From NCBI GenBank assembly GCA_002305725.1, contig DBQM01000037.1, forward strand, positions 129,604 to 193,603: DNA of 64,000 nucleotides, written 5' to 3'. Within the stretch, counting starts at the first letter, position 1; each line of letters starts with the position of its first letter. The DNA is from Ruminococcus sp. UBA1394. Lineage in GTDB: Bacteria; Bacillota; Clostridia; Oscillospirales; Ruminococcaceae. The notes under the pieces were generated by a model. That model did not search any database. It was given only the letters and a program-made list of their open reading frames with translations, and had not been told where the DNA came from. Below are positions 18,230-25,446 of this stretch, piece by piece. The position numbers were made by a program, and so were the translations under genes.

Positions 18230-18649
18230 TTATTTTATTTCAATTCTCTTTGTTTCCGGCTGCTGCTCAGTTTTTTTAGGCAGCGTAACCTTTAAAACGC
18301 CGTTTGTATACTCCGCTTCAATCGCGCTTTCATCTATATTTGAAATATCAAAGCTTCTGCAATATGAGCCGTAGCTCCTTTCTCTGCGGATATATTCTCC
18401 GTTTTTATTCTTTTCATCGTTTTCTGACTTATGCTCTGCACACAGGGTAAGAACGCTTCCGTTTACGTCAATTTTTATGTCCTCCTTATTGAAACCGGGC
18501 ATTTCACATTCCAGAATATATTTTCCGCCCTCGTCCCTGATATCTGTACGGCATCGATTTACTGAAGAAAAGTCCTTGAAAAAGTCCTTTTCAAATTCCC
18601 TGAACGGATTCCAGAAATCGTTTCTTTCATATGGGGTAAGTCCAAACAT
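18230..18649 (-). CDS. small heat-shock protein, Hsp20/alpha-crystallin family
   Basis: 139 residues, normal for clostridial Hsp18-type chaperones. A variable N-terminus (GLTPYERNDFWNPFREFEKD) precedes the alpha-crystallin beta-sandwich, about residues 33-128, with conserved GGKYILECEMPGFNKEDIKI and the signature YTNGVLKVTLPK. These proteins hold unfolding proteins in a refoldable state without ATP. An AGGAGG-like site precedes ATG 18649. No CIRCE element was found near the start, so heat control by HrcA is not evident. Confidence 0.95.
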   Translation of the reverse strand: MFGLTPYERNDFWNPFREFEKDFFKDFSSVNRCRTDIRDEGGKYILECEMPGFNKEDIKIDVNGSVLTLCAEHKSENDEKNKNGEYIRRERSYGSYCRSFDISNIDESAIEAEYTNGVLKVTLPKKTEQQPETKRIEIK

Positions 18650-18687
18650 AATTGTTCCTCCTGATTTTATTGTATTTCTTTATTATT

Positions 18688-19641
18688 CTATTTTTCAATC
18701 CTTTTATTCGTTACACAATCCTCCGGCGCCTTATCATCCCTAAGTCCCTTGAAAACAGGCTGACGCATTCCGCCGTTTTCCGTTTTCATCATATACTTTA
18801 CTGTGCATACAAGCTCCCGCTTTACCCAGACCGCATTTTCATTTCCTTTTGGGATTTCAGAAAACGGACAATTAGTTTTATCCAATGCTTTGATTCTGCG
18901 GAAAGGCTCTCCGCCTACTCCCAGCGTCACATGACCTTTATAAATAAGCCGTTTCCCGCTGTACTGTCCCAGTATTATGCTGTTCATACTGGTTTCTTTC
19001 GGAACGTAACCCAAAACGATAAAATCATCGTCCTGCATATACTTTATTTTTATCCAGTCCTTTGTACGGCGGTCAAAATAATATCGGCTGTCCTTTCTTT
19101 TGGCTACAATTCCTTCAAGCTCGTTTTGCCTTGCAAGCTCATAAAAAGCCACGCCGTTTTTCTCAATGTATCTTGATACGGCAAAGCTTTCGTTTTCGGA
19201 TTTTACAGCTTTCTGCAATAAATTCTTTCGTTGGGTAAGCGGAAGATTTGTCACCTGCCTGTCCTCATAATACAGAATATCAAAGGCGGTAAAGCAGGCG
19301 GGGTATTTCTTTGCCGCCATTTCTATTTTTACGGGATTGCTCATAAGACTGCGTTTCTGAATCTCAAAAAAATCAGGCTTTCCGTCCTTGATAACCGCAA
19401 GCTCTCCGTCAAGTATACAGCGGACGTTAATGCTCTTGTGTATGTCCGAAAGCTCCGGTACTTTTGGTAGCATTAAAATATTACGTTTGTTTTTCAGAAT
19501 CGTTTTATCTTTATCCAGATAAGCTATGCACCGTTCTCCGTCAAGATTTAGTTCATAGATATATTCCTCGCTGTCAAAGGGCTCTCCCTCCGCTCCGATT
19601 AACATTGGATTGATATTTTTAGTTTCCCATATATCGGTCAT
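18688..19641 (-). CDS. ligD: ATP-dependent DNA ligase, LigD-type, with catalytic Lys replaced by Asn
   Basis: 317 residues: adenylation domain (about 10-210) plus OB-fold (about 215-310), the clostridial LigD ligase-only form without polymerase or nuclease parts. Motifs III (CILDGELAV), IIIa (FTAFDIL), IV (EGIVAKR) and V (DWIKIK) are intact. Motif I should read KxDG; here it is ELNLDGERC, with Asn32 (codon AAT at 19546-19548) in place of the lysine that forms the AMP adduct. One base change from AAA or AAG explains it. The ATG overlaps the ku stop by 4 bp, so the two are translationally coupled in a non-homologous end-joining operon. Without the lysine the protein may only seal already adenylated nicks or may be inactive. 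Confidence 0.85.
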   Translation of the reverse strand: MTDIWETKNINPMLIGAEGEPFDSEEYIYELNLDGERCIAYLDKDKTILKNKRNILMLPKVPELSDIHKSINVRCILDGELAVIKDGKPDFFEIQKRSLMSNPVKIEMAAKKYPACFTAFDILYYEDRQVTNLPLTQRKNLLQKAVKSENESFAVSRYIEKNGVAFYELARQNELEGIVAKRKDSRYYFDRRTKDWIKIKYMQDDDFIVLGYVPKETSMNSIILGQYSGKRLIYKGHVTLGVGGEPFRRIKALDKTNCPFSEIPKGNENAVWVKRELVCTVKYMMKTENGGMRQPVFKGLRDDKAPEDCVTNKRIEK

Positions 19642-20405
19642 TTTTTAGCGCCTATCTGCTCGAGACTTTGCTTTAAGGCTTCCATAATATCAATAGCCGT
19701 TACCTTGATTTCCGGAGATGGAGCGACGATATCTTTTCCGGCAATTTTCTGCTCGATTATTTCACGCAGTCTTACCTGATACTCGTCCTTATACAGATTC
19801 GGTTCAAAGTCCTTAACCATTGAATTGATCAGGGTTTTCGCCATTGTAAGCTCCGCCTCGCTTATTTCGGGGTGCGCGGGCTCTTTAGGCGCCTGCTTTA
19901 CCTCGTCTGCGAAAAACATTGTTTCAATGAGTATGCCGTTATCGGTAGGAATCAACGTTAAAAGCTTTTCCTTGGTACCCATAACGGTTTTGGCGATAGC
20001 AACCTTGTTTTCGTCCTTCATAGCCTTACGAAGCAGCTCAAAGGCTTTGTCTCCGCCGGCTTCCGGAACCGCGTGATAGGTTTTATCATAATAAATCGGA
20101 CGTATGGAATTTAAGTCTGTAAAATGCAGAATGTGAATGGTTTTATCCTTTTCGGACTTGGCTTTTTCAAAATCCTCGTCAGACATAATGACAAACTTGT
20201 CCTTGTCGTATTCAAAGCCCTTTACAATATCCTTTGACGATACCTCCTTGCCGCAGGAAGCGCAGACCTTTTTGTACTTTACTCTGCTGCCGTCCTCTCT
20301 GCAAAGCTGATTAAAATGTATATCGTTATCCTGTGTGGCTGTATACAGTCCTACGGGAATATGAACCAAGCCGAATGAAATTGCTCCTCTGTGCGATACT
20401 GCCAT
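19638..20405 (-). CDS. ku: Ku protein, non-homologous end joining
   Basis: 255 residues from ATG 20405 (AGGAG 9 bp upstream; the longer frame to 20546 lacks a site). Bacterial Ku forms a homodimeric ring on DNA ends and recruits LigD. The core beta-barrel begins at the conserved SHRGAISFGLVHIPVGLYTA and contains YKKVCASCGKEV, VKGFEYDKDKFV and YYDKTYHAVPE; the C-terminal part has LINSMVKDFEPNLYKDEY and a short tail. Length is typical. Co-transcribed with ligD through an ATGA overlap. Such operons commonly act in stationary phase or after sporulation, but no regulator site is evident here. Confidence 0.95.
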   Translation of the reverse strand: MAVSHRGAISFGLVHIPVGLYTATQDNDIHFNQLCREDGSRVKYKKVCASCGKEVSSKDIVKGFEYDKDKFVIMSDEDFEKAKSEKDKTIHILHFTDLNSIRPIYYDKTYHAVPEAGGDKAFELLRKAMKDENKVAIAKTVMGTKEKLLTLIPTDNGILIETMFFADEVKQAPKEPAHPEISEAELTMAKTLINSMVKDFEPNLYKDEYQVRLREIIEQKIAGKDIVAPSPEIKVTAIDIMEALKQSLEQIGAKK

Positions 20406-20471
20406 ATTAAACATCTCCTTTTTTAGTAGTATATCCATTCCGTAAAAAGTAATACTAATTACGGTGATAAT

Positions 20472-20710
20472 ATGGTAATAAAGGTTTATGTTGAGGTAAC
20501 GCAAAGTTTGATACAGAGGGGAACATAACTCCGCTTTCCGTAACATGGGAGGACGGTACGGTTTATGAGATCGACAGAATTCTTGACAAACGCAGAGCCG
20601 CCAGTCTTAAAGCGGGAGGTATCGGAATGAGGTATACCTGTCGCATTTCAGGTCAGCAGTCCTATTTGTATTATGAGGAGCCGAGATGGTTTGTTGAGGG
20701 TAAAAGATAA
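20472..20710 (+). pseudogene. small conserved protein gene with a one-base frameshift
   Basis: A start at 20472 gives MVIKVYVEVT and then soon a stop; from 20501 the next frame reads AKFDTEGNITPLSVTWEDGT and continues through YEIDRILDKRRAASLKAGG and MRYTCRISGQQ to WFVEGK and TAA at 20708-20710. Joined, the pieces make an about 78-residue protein of a widespread clostridial family of unknown function often found near DNA-repair polymerases. A missing base at about 20500 (ACG-CAA instead of ACN-GCA) accounts for the break. It is divergent from ku. A sequencing error cannot be excluded. Confidence 0.65.
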
Positions 20711-20721
20711 TTTGGATAAAT

Positions 20722-20757
20722 ATAAGGATACAGCGCCGATCAGCGCTATATCCTTAT
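20722..20757. terminator. bidirectional intrinsic terminator
   Basis: Long stem from ATAAGGATA-C-AGCGC pairing with GCGCT-A-TATCCTTAT, between the convergent ends of the small pseudogene and the rpn remnant. Confidence 0.75.
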
Positions 20758-20765
20758 TATTTTTG

Positions 20766-21292
20766 TTATTTATTAAGAGCAGCTTTTATCATATCGTCTG
20801 ACAAGCCAAGTTCTTTTAATCTTTTTGCTATTTCCTGTTCCTTTTTTTCCATGCCTTTTTCTATACCGATTTTTTCGCCTTTTTCCATGCCGATCTGCTC
20901 GCCCTCACGCCTTGCATGACCTAACGCGCTGGCTTCATCGTGCAGCGCCTTTTCTCTTAATCTAGCAAGCTCCTGTATCTTTTCATCCTCGCTCATCTGG
21001 TGTATTACCATTACCGCTTTCTGTATCTCCGGCACATTTGTCTGTCTCAGCATTTCCAATTCCTCCTCGCTCTCCGCGTTTATCAGTTGAAGCCACAGCT
21101 CCATGCGGTTATTCTTATTTATCTTCTTGTTTATCTTTTTAAGCTCAAAAAAGTGTATCGCGCACTTATCCGTCAGCAGTTCGTGCCTGTTTACTTCCAA
21201 TACCTTGAAGCATGAATGAAATTCGGGACATTCAAACATATTGAAGTTGATTATATTGATCGATATGCTCTGCTTCAGATCGCCGTATTCGT
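20766..21292 (-). pseudogene. Rpn-family nuclease/transposase, 3' part, split by IS element
   Basis: C-terminal portion of a recombination-promoting nuclease (Rpn, PD-(D/E)XK transposase-like family). The frame upstream of its first ATG reads EYGDLKQSISINIINFNMFE directly from the IS edge, then FHSCFKVLEVNRHELLTDKC, and ends in the family's Glu/Lys-rich helical tail (GMEKGEKIGIEKGMEKKEQE). The nuclease N-terminus is on the other side of the insertion at 22544-22866. If the IS and one TCGT copy are removed, the frame is restored exactly as KSGDEYGDLK. Confidence 0.85.
21289..21292. repeat. target-site duplication, left copy
   Basis: TCGT, matched by 22544-22547 on the other side of the IS element. 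Confidence 0.8.
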
Positions 21293-21362
21293 TGGTGCTA
21301 TACTAAAAAAGTGGACAGCAAAATACGAAAGAGGTATAATAATAAAAAAAGGAGAGAATCAC

Positions 21363-21647
21363 ATGGAAAACACCAAGTATACAGAGGAATTCAAGCAAAG
21401 CATAGTAAGCTTGTATGAATCCGGAAAAAGCAGCGCGCAGATATGCAAAGAATACGGAATGAGCAGTTCCACATTGCATAAATGGATCAAAAAATATACA
21501 AAAGTCCAGGTTTCAGAAACTGAAACCATGACCATGGCTGAAATCAAAAAAATGCAAAAGAAATTAGCCTTGCTTGAGGAGGAAAATATCATATTAAAAA
21601 AAGCGATGGCTATCTTCTCAAGGGAATCCGGGAAAGAGTCGAACTGA
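21363..21647 (+). CDS. IS3-family transposase OrfA
   Basis: 94 residues from ATG 21363 with AAAGGAG 10 bp upstream. N-terminal helix-turn-helix (KYTEEFKQSIVSLYESGKSS, then YGMSSSTLHKWIKKY) binds the IS ends; a leucine-zipper-like helix (EIKKMQKKLALLEEENIILK) follows, for oligomerisation. The run of seven A at 21596-21602 in the frame A-AAA-AAA allows -1 slippage into orfB, producing a fused 379-residue OrfAB transposase. Unslipped translation ends at 21647. Confidence 0.9.
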   Translation: MENTKYTEEFKQSIVSLYESGKSSAQICKEYGMSSSTLHKWIKKYTKVQVSETETMTMAEIKKMQKKLALLEEENIILKKAMAIFSRESGKESN

Positions 21648-22501
21648 TCACCCGGCTTTCAAAGGAGCATTCCATCAAACTTCTGTGCAAAGTTTTGAAG
21701 GTAGCCAGAAGCACATATTACAGCATTTTAAATCATAAAGCGTCCGGCCGTGAAATAGAAAACAATACGCTTAAGTCAAAAATATTCAAAATTTACTGTG
21801 ATAATCGAAAAGTATACGGCTGCATAAAAATCACCCGTATATTGCGAGACGACGGTTATCCGAAATTAAGTGTAAACCGTGTTTCAAGACTTATGAAACA
21901 GCTCGGTATCAGATCTGTAACTATCAGAAAATTCAAGAATTACCGCAATAAACACAATGAACATTCTGAACTTAAAAATCTGGTGAATCAGAATTTTTCC
22001 GCTCAAAAACCAAACCGGATATGGCTTTCAGATATTACATATATTCATACCGTAAAGCACGGCTGGACTTATCTTGCGAGCGTTCTGGATGTCTGTACGA
22101 GAAAAATCGTCGGTTACAGTTATGGAAGAAAAATGGATCGTTCTCTTGTTATTTCCGCACTGACAAAAGCATGGGAAAATCAGAACTATCCGAATAATGT
22201 TATTCTTCACAGCGACCGCGGAAGCCAGTATACTTCATCTGAATATATTGCGGCTGCTGAGAGGATGGGCTTCAGGCTTTCATACAGTAAAAAAGGCTGT
22301 CCTTTTGATAACGCTCCCATGGAATCTTTTCATTCTGTTTTGAAGAAGGAAGAAGTCTACCTGAAACACTATTCTTCTTTCGACGAGGCTAAAATCAGAC
22401 TTTTTGATTATATTAATGGCTTTTATAATCGTAATCGCGTTCACTCGTCTATTAATTACTTGTCGCCCGTTCAATTTGAAAAATCTTTACTTCAATCTTA
22501 A
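21602..22501 (+). CDS. IS3-family transposase OrfB (DDE catalytic part, made by -1 frameshift)
   Basis: The -1 frame is open from the slippery A run, through LLKGIRERVELITRLSKEHS, to TAA at 22501; an internal ATG at 21695 could give a shorter form of 268 residues. The rve/RNase-H-fold domain carries the DDE triad: Asp in IWLSDITYI, Asp in HSDRGSQYTS, Glu in DNAPMESFHS, in the spacing usual for the IS150 group. It catalyses copy-out transposition of the element. The frame is intact with no stop or shift apart from the programmed one. Confidence 0.9.
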   Translation, partial: SDGYLLKGIRERVELITRLSKEHSIKLLCKVLKVARSTYYSILNHKASGREIENNTLKSKIFKIYCDNRKVYGCIKITRILRDDGYPKLSVNRVSRLMKQLGIRSVTIRKFKNYRNKHNEHSELKNLVNQNFSAQKPNRIWLSDITYIHTVKHGWTYLASVLDVCTRKIVGYSYGRKMDRSLVISALTKAWENQNYPNNVILHSDRGSQYTSSEYIAAAERMGFRLSYSKKGCPFDNAPMESFHSVLKKEEVYLKHYSSFDEAKIRLFDYINGFYNRNRVHSSINYLSPVQFEKSLLQS

Positions 22502-22543
22502 TCCTTTTCGCCTTTTTCTGTCCAGATTATTGACTATGGTTCA

Positions 22544-22866
22544 TCGTCTCCGCTTTTCAGATCTCCGCTGTACAGCTTAGACCAGTAATACAATACGCGG
22601 TCGTTAAAGTCAGGCTCGTTCTTTATCTGCATTTCCACATTGACCAATTTATCGTCCACCTGCATTTTCAGATCAAGCCTGCTGAATTTCCCCGTTATCG
22701 TTTCCGGCAGTATTTCGGAGTTCTGAATCACTATCTCTTTTATCGAATCATATGGCAGTTCAAGCATAGTCGATAAAAAGCTATGCAGTATATCCTCGTT
22801 TTCCGATTTGGTAAACATCGTTTTAAATATTATATCCAGCTTTGCTTTCACTATGTTTCTGCCCAT
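22544..22866 (-). pseudogene. Rpn-family nuclease/transposase, 5' part, split by IS element
   Basis: Starts at ATG 22866 (MGRNIVKAKLDIIFKTMFTK) and contains the nuclease-core residues FSRLDLKMQVDDKLVNVEMQ, the D...ExQ pattern of this PD-(D/E)XK family, then YYWSKLYSGDLKSGD up to the IS junction. Rpn proteins are nucleases linked to phage defence and RecA-independent recombination. The insertion removes the rest, so the locus is inactive unless the IS excises. The bases 22544-22547 are the right-hand TCGT duplication. Confidence 0.85.
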
Positions 22867-22962
22867 TGGTATCAGCCTCCGTTACGTCTGTTTTCCGTCC
22901 TTTTTCTAACTTCATTATATCATACTATGCCAATCATTGCAAGCTTTATAAAAGTAAATTTT

Positions 22963-23025
22963 ACTTCGGTCCCAGTGGAGCCGAAGTTAATAAAACAAGG
23001 GCACAGATAACTGTACCCTTGTTTT
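22963..23025. terminator. two hairpins; bidirectional terminator
   Basis: ACTTCGG/CCGAAGT at 22963-22987 and a stronger AACAAGGG-C-ACAG pairing with CTGT-A-CCCTTGTT at about 22994-23024 with T runs on both strands. They separate the rpn promoter side from the end of the wall-protein gene. Confidence 0.7.
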
Positions 23026-23086
23026 TGCTTTCAGCGCTAAAGTCAAGTCGGAAGCAGTGAAATAAACCATGAAGATGTAAAGGAGG

Positions 23087-25375
23087 TTACTTCTTTCTTG
23101 AGGCGATAACGCCGATTGCTGACAATAAGATTATTCCCGCTGCCGCAGCCGAAGCTGCTCCGGTGTTGGGGTTAGACGTTCCGCCGGCTCCTGAGTTATT
23201 GGCAATTCCCGTTGTCCCCGCCTTACTGTCGGAGCCAGCGGAATCCGTCTTTGACGTGATGTCGTTTGACGAATCGTCGGTTTTGCTTGACGAATCATCG
23301 GTCTTTGAGCTTGATTCATCTTCTGTTTTTGATGACGAATCGGCGTCTGTATCTGACGAGCTTTCGGAATCTGGTGTTGATTCTGAATCAGGAGTTGATT
23401 CTGATGAAGGCTCTGACGAGGAATCGTCCGTCTTTTCAACCAGACCCGCAACAGCCGTTTCAATCGCTGTTTTAGCGGCTTCGATATCTGCCTTTTCAGA
23501 ATCCTCCGGCAGCTCCTTTGCCGCTGTCAAAGCTTCGGTAAGCGCCGCATAGCTGTCCTCGGTGTAATCAGAAGCTTCAATTTTTTCAGCTTCCGCTATT
23601 GCCGCTTTCAGTTCGTCAAGCGCGATAGTTCTGTCCGTAACCGCCTTGACTACCTGTCCGACAGCATTGATATATTCCACCTTTGTTACTGCGTAAACAT
23701 AGTCGTTTGCGTTTGCCCACGCCCATGTATAGGCTACAAGCTTCACGTCATCGCCGGAGTTGATTGCATTTGTCAACGGCAATTCAATCGTAAATCCCTT
23801 TGCTCCGGCTGTCTGGGAACTGTCTGTTCCGGCAAACTTCATGTAGCTTTCCACTCCTGCGATTGAAGCCTTTGCCTCTATGCTTGCATACTGGTTAAAT
23901 GAAACATCGTCAGCGCAGTCGAACGTTATCTTGATTTTTGTCGCTCCTGCAACAGCTTCGTCTGCTGTAAATCCTCCGAGGGTGGTTTCAACGGCGTTTT
24001 TATTGATGATTGCGAAAGGCTCTCCGGCAGGCTCTTTTTCCTTTTCTGTCAATCCTGATATTGCTGTATCAATATTATTTTTGGCGGCTATCAATACAGA
24101 ATTTAAGGCGTTTTGATCCAATAGCTTTGCATTTGCTATAGCTTCAGTTAATTTAGTATAACTCTCATCTGTATAATTTCCGGGCAAAATTGCTTCCGCT
24201 TTTTTTATAGCTTCTTCTAATGCCGCTCTTGAAGCCGTTGTATCCGCTAATAAATTCTTTAACACTTCAAGTGAGGTATTTAAATTCTCTGCAGCCGTAT
24301 CAACCTGACTTTGATTGTACAAGCCTTCCGTATCATTATATATAGATTTAGCTTTTTGCAGTGTTCCTGTTGTGGAAAATACATTATTCCAAGCTTCCGC
24401 TTGGTAATCGTCCTTGTTGCTTTCATTATAAAGCTTTTCAGCTTTTTCTATTGCCGAAGCCAAGGCTTTGCTGTTTACAAAGTTTCTGAGAACTTCTACC
24501 TTAACAACATTTGATTCTGACATTTTATAATTATCAGTTGCTGCCATATAGCCTTTTATATAGTATGTGCCTATCGGTAACAAAGCTGAGCTATATGAAT
24601 AACCTTTATATTCATTTTCACAGGCTTCGTCACTATACAGCTTATACGTTATTTCTCCGTCGCCTGCAATAATGTTAGTTTGGGGCTTTAATCCTCCCTC
24701 TGTTCCGTAATTTATATTGTCACAGCTTATAGTAAATTCTGATTCCTGTTTTTCATTTGCCATTACTATAACTTGATCTGCGCTTATTGGATAGCTTCCT
24801 TCGGCTGTTTTAGTAACTATTGTGTTCTTTACTTCTTCACTTGTAACATATACCTTTAAATTGGTGTTCATTGCTCTGAAAACAGCATTAGACGTTATAT
24901 TTACAGAAGAAGCGTAAATATATAATTCTTCTATACTATCGCTTTCATAACGTCTATTCCAAGCCATATTACCGGGTAAGGTAAAATCAAGTCCTGTATA
25001 AGTAAATTCAACTTTTTTAAGAGCCTTGAATCTACCGAACATTCCTGTTGAAGCTCCGTTACAATTGCTGTTGAATTTTATAGCTGTTACATAGTTATCG
25101 TCAGCAGATATTAATTGAAAAAAATTAACAGGAGCTTTTCCGTTTACGCCATCGTCATATTCTTCGGGATATACAATTTCCGTAGTCCCGATATTTTGCA
25201 TTATGGTTACATAATCTTCTTTAAGAGTTGCTATATAGTAGTTATTCAAATTATAACCATAACTGAAATATGAGAAATCATCAGTTGCCGTCGCTAATAA
25301 ACCAATCGAGTTTAATCCGATTAATCCGGTTAATAAAACGCTTAAAACACGCTTAACAACTTTTAATTTTTTCAT
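23087..25375 (-). CDS. secreted wall-anchored protein with FIVAR repeats and NPNTG sorting signal
   Basis: 762 residues. Signal peptide 1-30 (basic start, hydrophobic LSVLLTGLIGLNSIGLLATA). Residues about 35-205 resemble a leucine-rich BspA-like fold (FKALKKVEFTYTGLDF, SIEELYIYASSVNI). Three FIVAR-type three-helix repeats follow, about 302-372, 377-440 and 583-640, with a beta module between the second and third. A Ser/Asp/Thr-rich stalk (about 645-725) leads to NPNTG at 735-739, a hydrophobic segment and RKK, a sortase-type anchor. Probably a cell-surface adhesin or carbohydrate-binding protein. It follows the GH5 gene in the same direction with a 71-bp gap, so the two may act on the same plant substrate. 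Confidence 0.8.
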   Translation of the reverse strand: MKKLKVVKRVLSVLLTGLIGLNSIGLLATATDDFSYFSYGYNLNNYYIATLKEDYVTIMQNIGTTEIVYPEEYDDGVNGKAPVNFFQLISADDNYVTAIKFNSNCNGASTGMFGRFKALKKVEFTYTGLDFTLPGNMAWNRRYESDSIEELYIYASSVNITSNAVFRAMNTNLKVYVTSEEVKNTIVTKTAEGSYPISADQVIVMANEKQESEFTISCDNINYGTEGGLKPQTNIIAGDGEITYKLYSDEACENEYKGYSYSSALLPIGTYYIKGYMAATDNYKMSESNVVKVEVLRNFVNSKALASAIEKAEKLYNESNKDDYQAEAWNNVFSTTGTLQKAKSIYNDTEGLYNQSQVDTAAENLNTSLEVLKNLLADTTASRAALEEAIKKAEAILPGNYTDESYTKLTEAIANAKLLDQNALNSVLIAAKNNIDTAISGLTEKEKEPAGEPFAIINKNAVETTLGGFTADEAVAGATKIKITFDCADDVSFNQYASIEAKASIAGVESYMKFAGTDSSQTAGAKGFTIELPLTNAINSGDDVKLVAYTWAWANANDYVYAVTKVEYINAVGQVVKAVTDRTIALDELKAAIAEAEKIEASDYTEDSYAALTEALTAAKELPEDSEKADIEAAKTAIETAVAGLVEKTDDSSSEPSSESTPDSESTPDSESSSDTDADSSSKTEDESSSKTDDSSSKTDDSSNDITSKTDSAGSDSKAGTTGIANNSGAGGTSNPNTGAASAAAAGIILLSAIGVIASRKK

Positions 25376-25446
25376 TATCTTACCTCCTATAAAAAATAAT
25401 GTCCCTTTTAAAAAAGAGACATTATTTTAAGTATTAATTTGTTATT

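Larger units (their letters stand above)
21293..22543 (+). mobile_element. IS3-family (IS150-like) insertion sequence, 1251 bp
   Basis: Ends start TG and finish CA. The imperfect terminal repeats share the core TGGACAG followed by an A-rich run (21313-21323 on the left; inverted near 22515-22523 on the right). The element is flanked by TCGT duplications and carries orfA and orfB with an A-run frameshift site. It interrupts the Rpn gene in the opposite orientation. Both transposase parts are intact, so it looks recent and possibly active. Confidence 0.85.

Noticed and set aside
23163..23552. Plus-strand Ser/Val-rich frame of 129 codons
   Set aside because: It is the antisense of the Ser/Asp-rich stalk of the wall protein; repetitive codons keep the other strand open.
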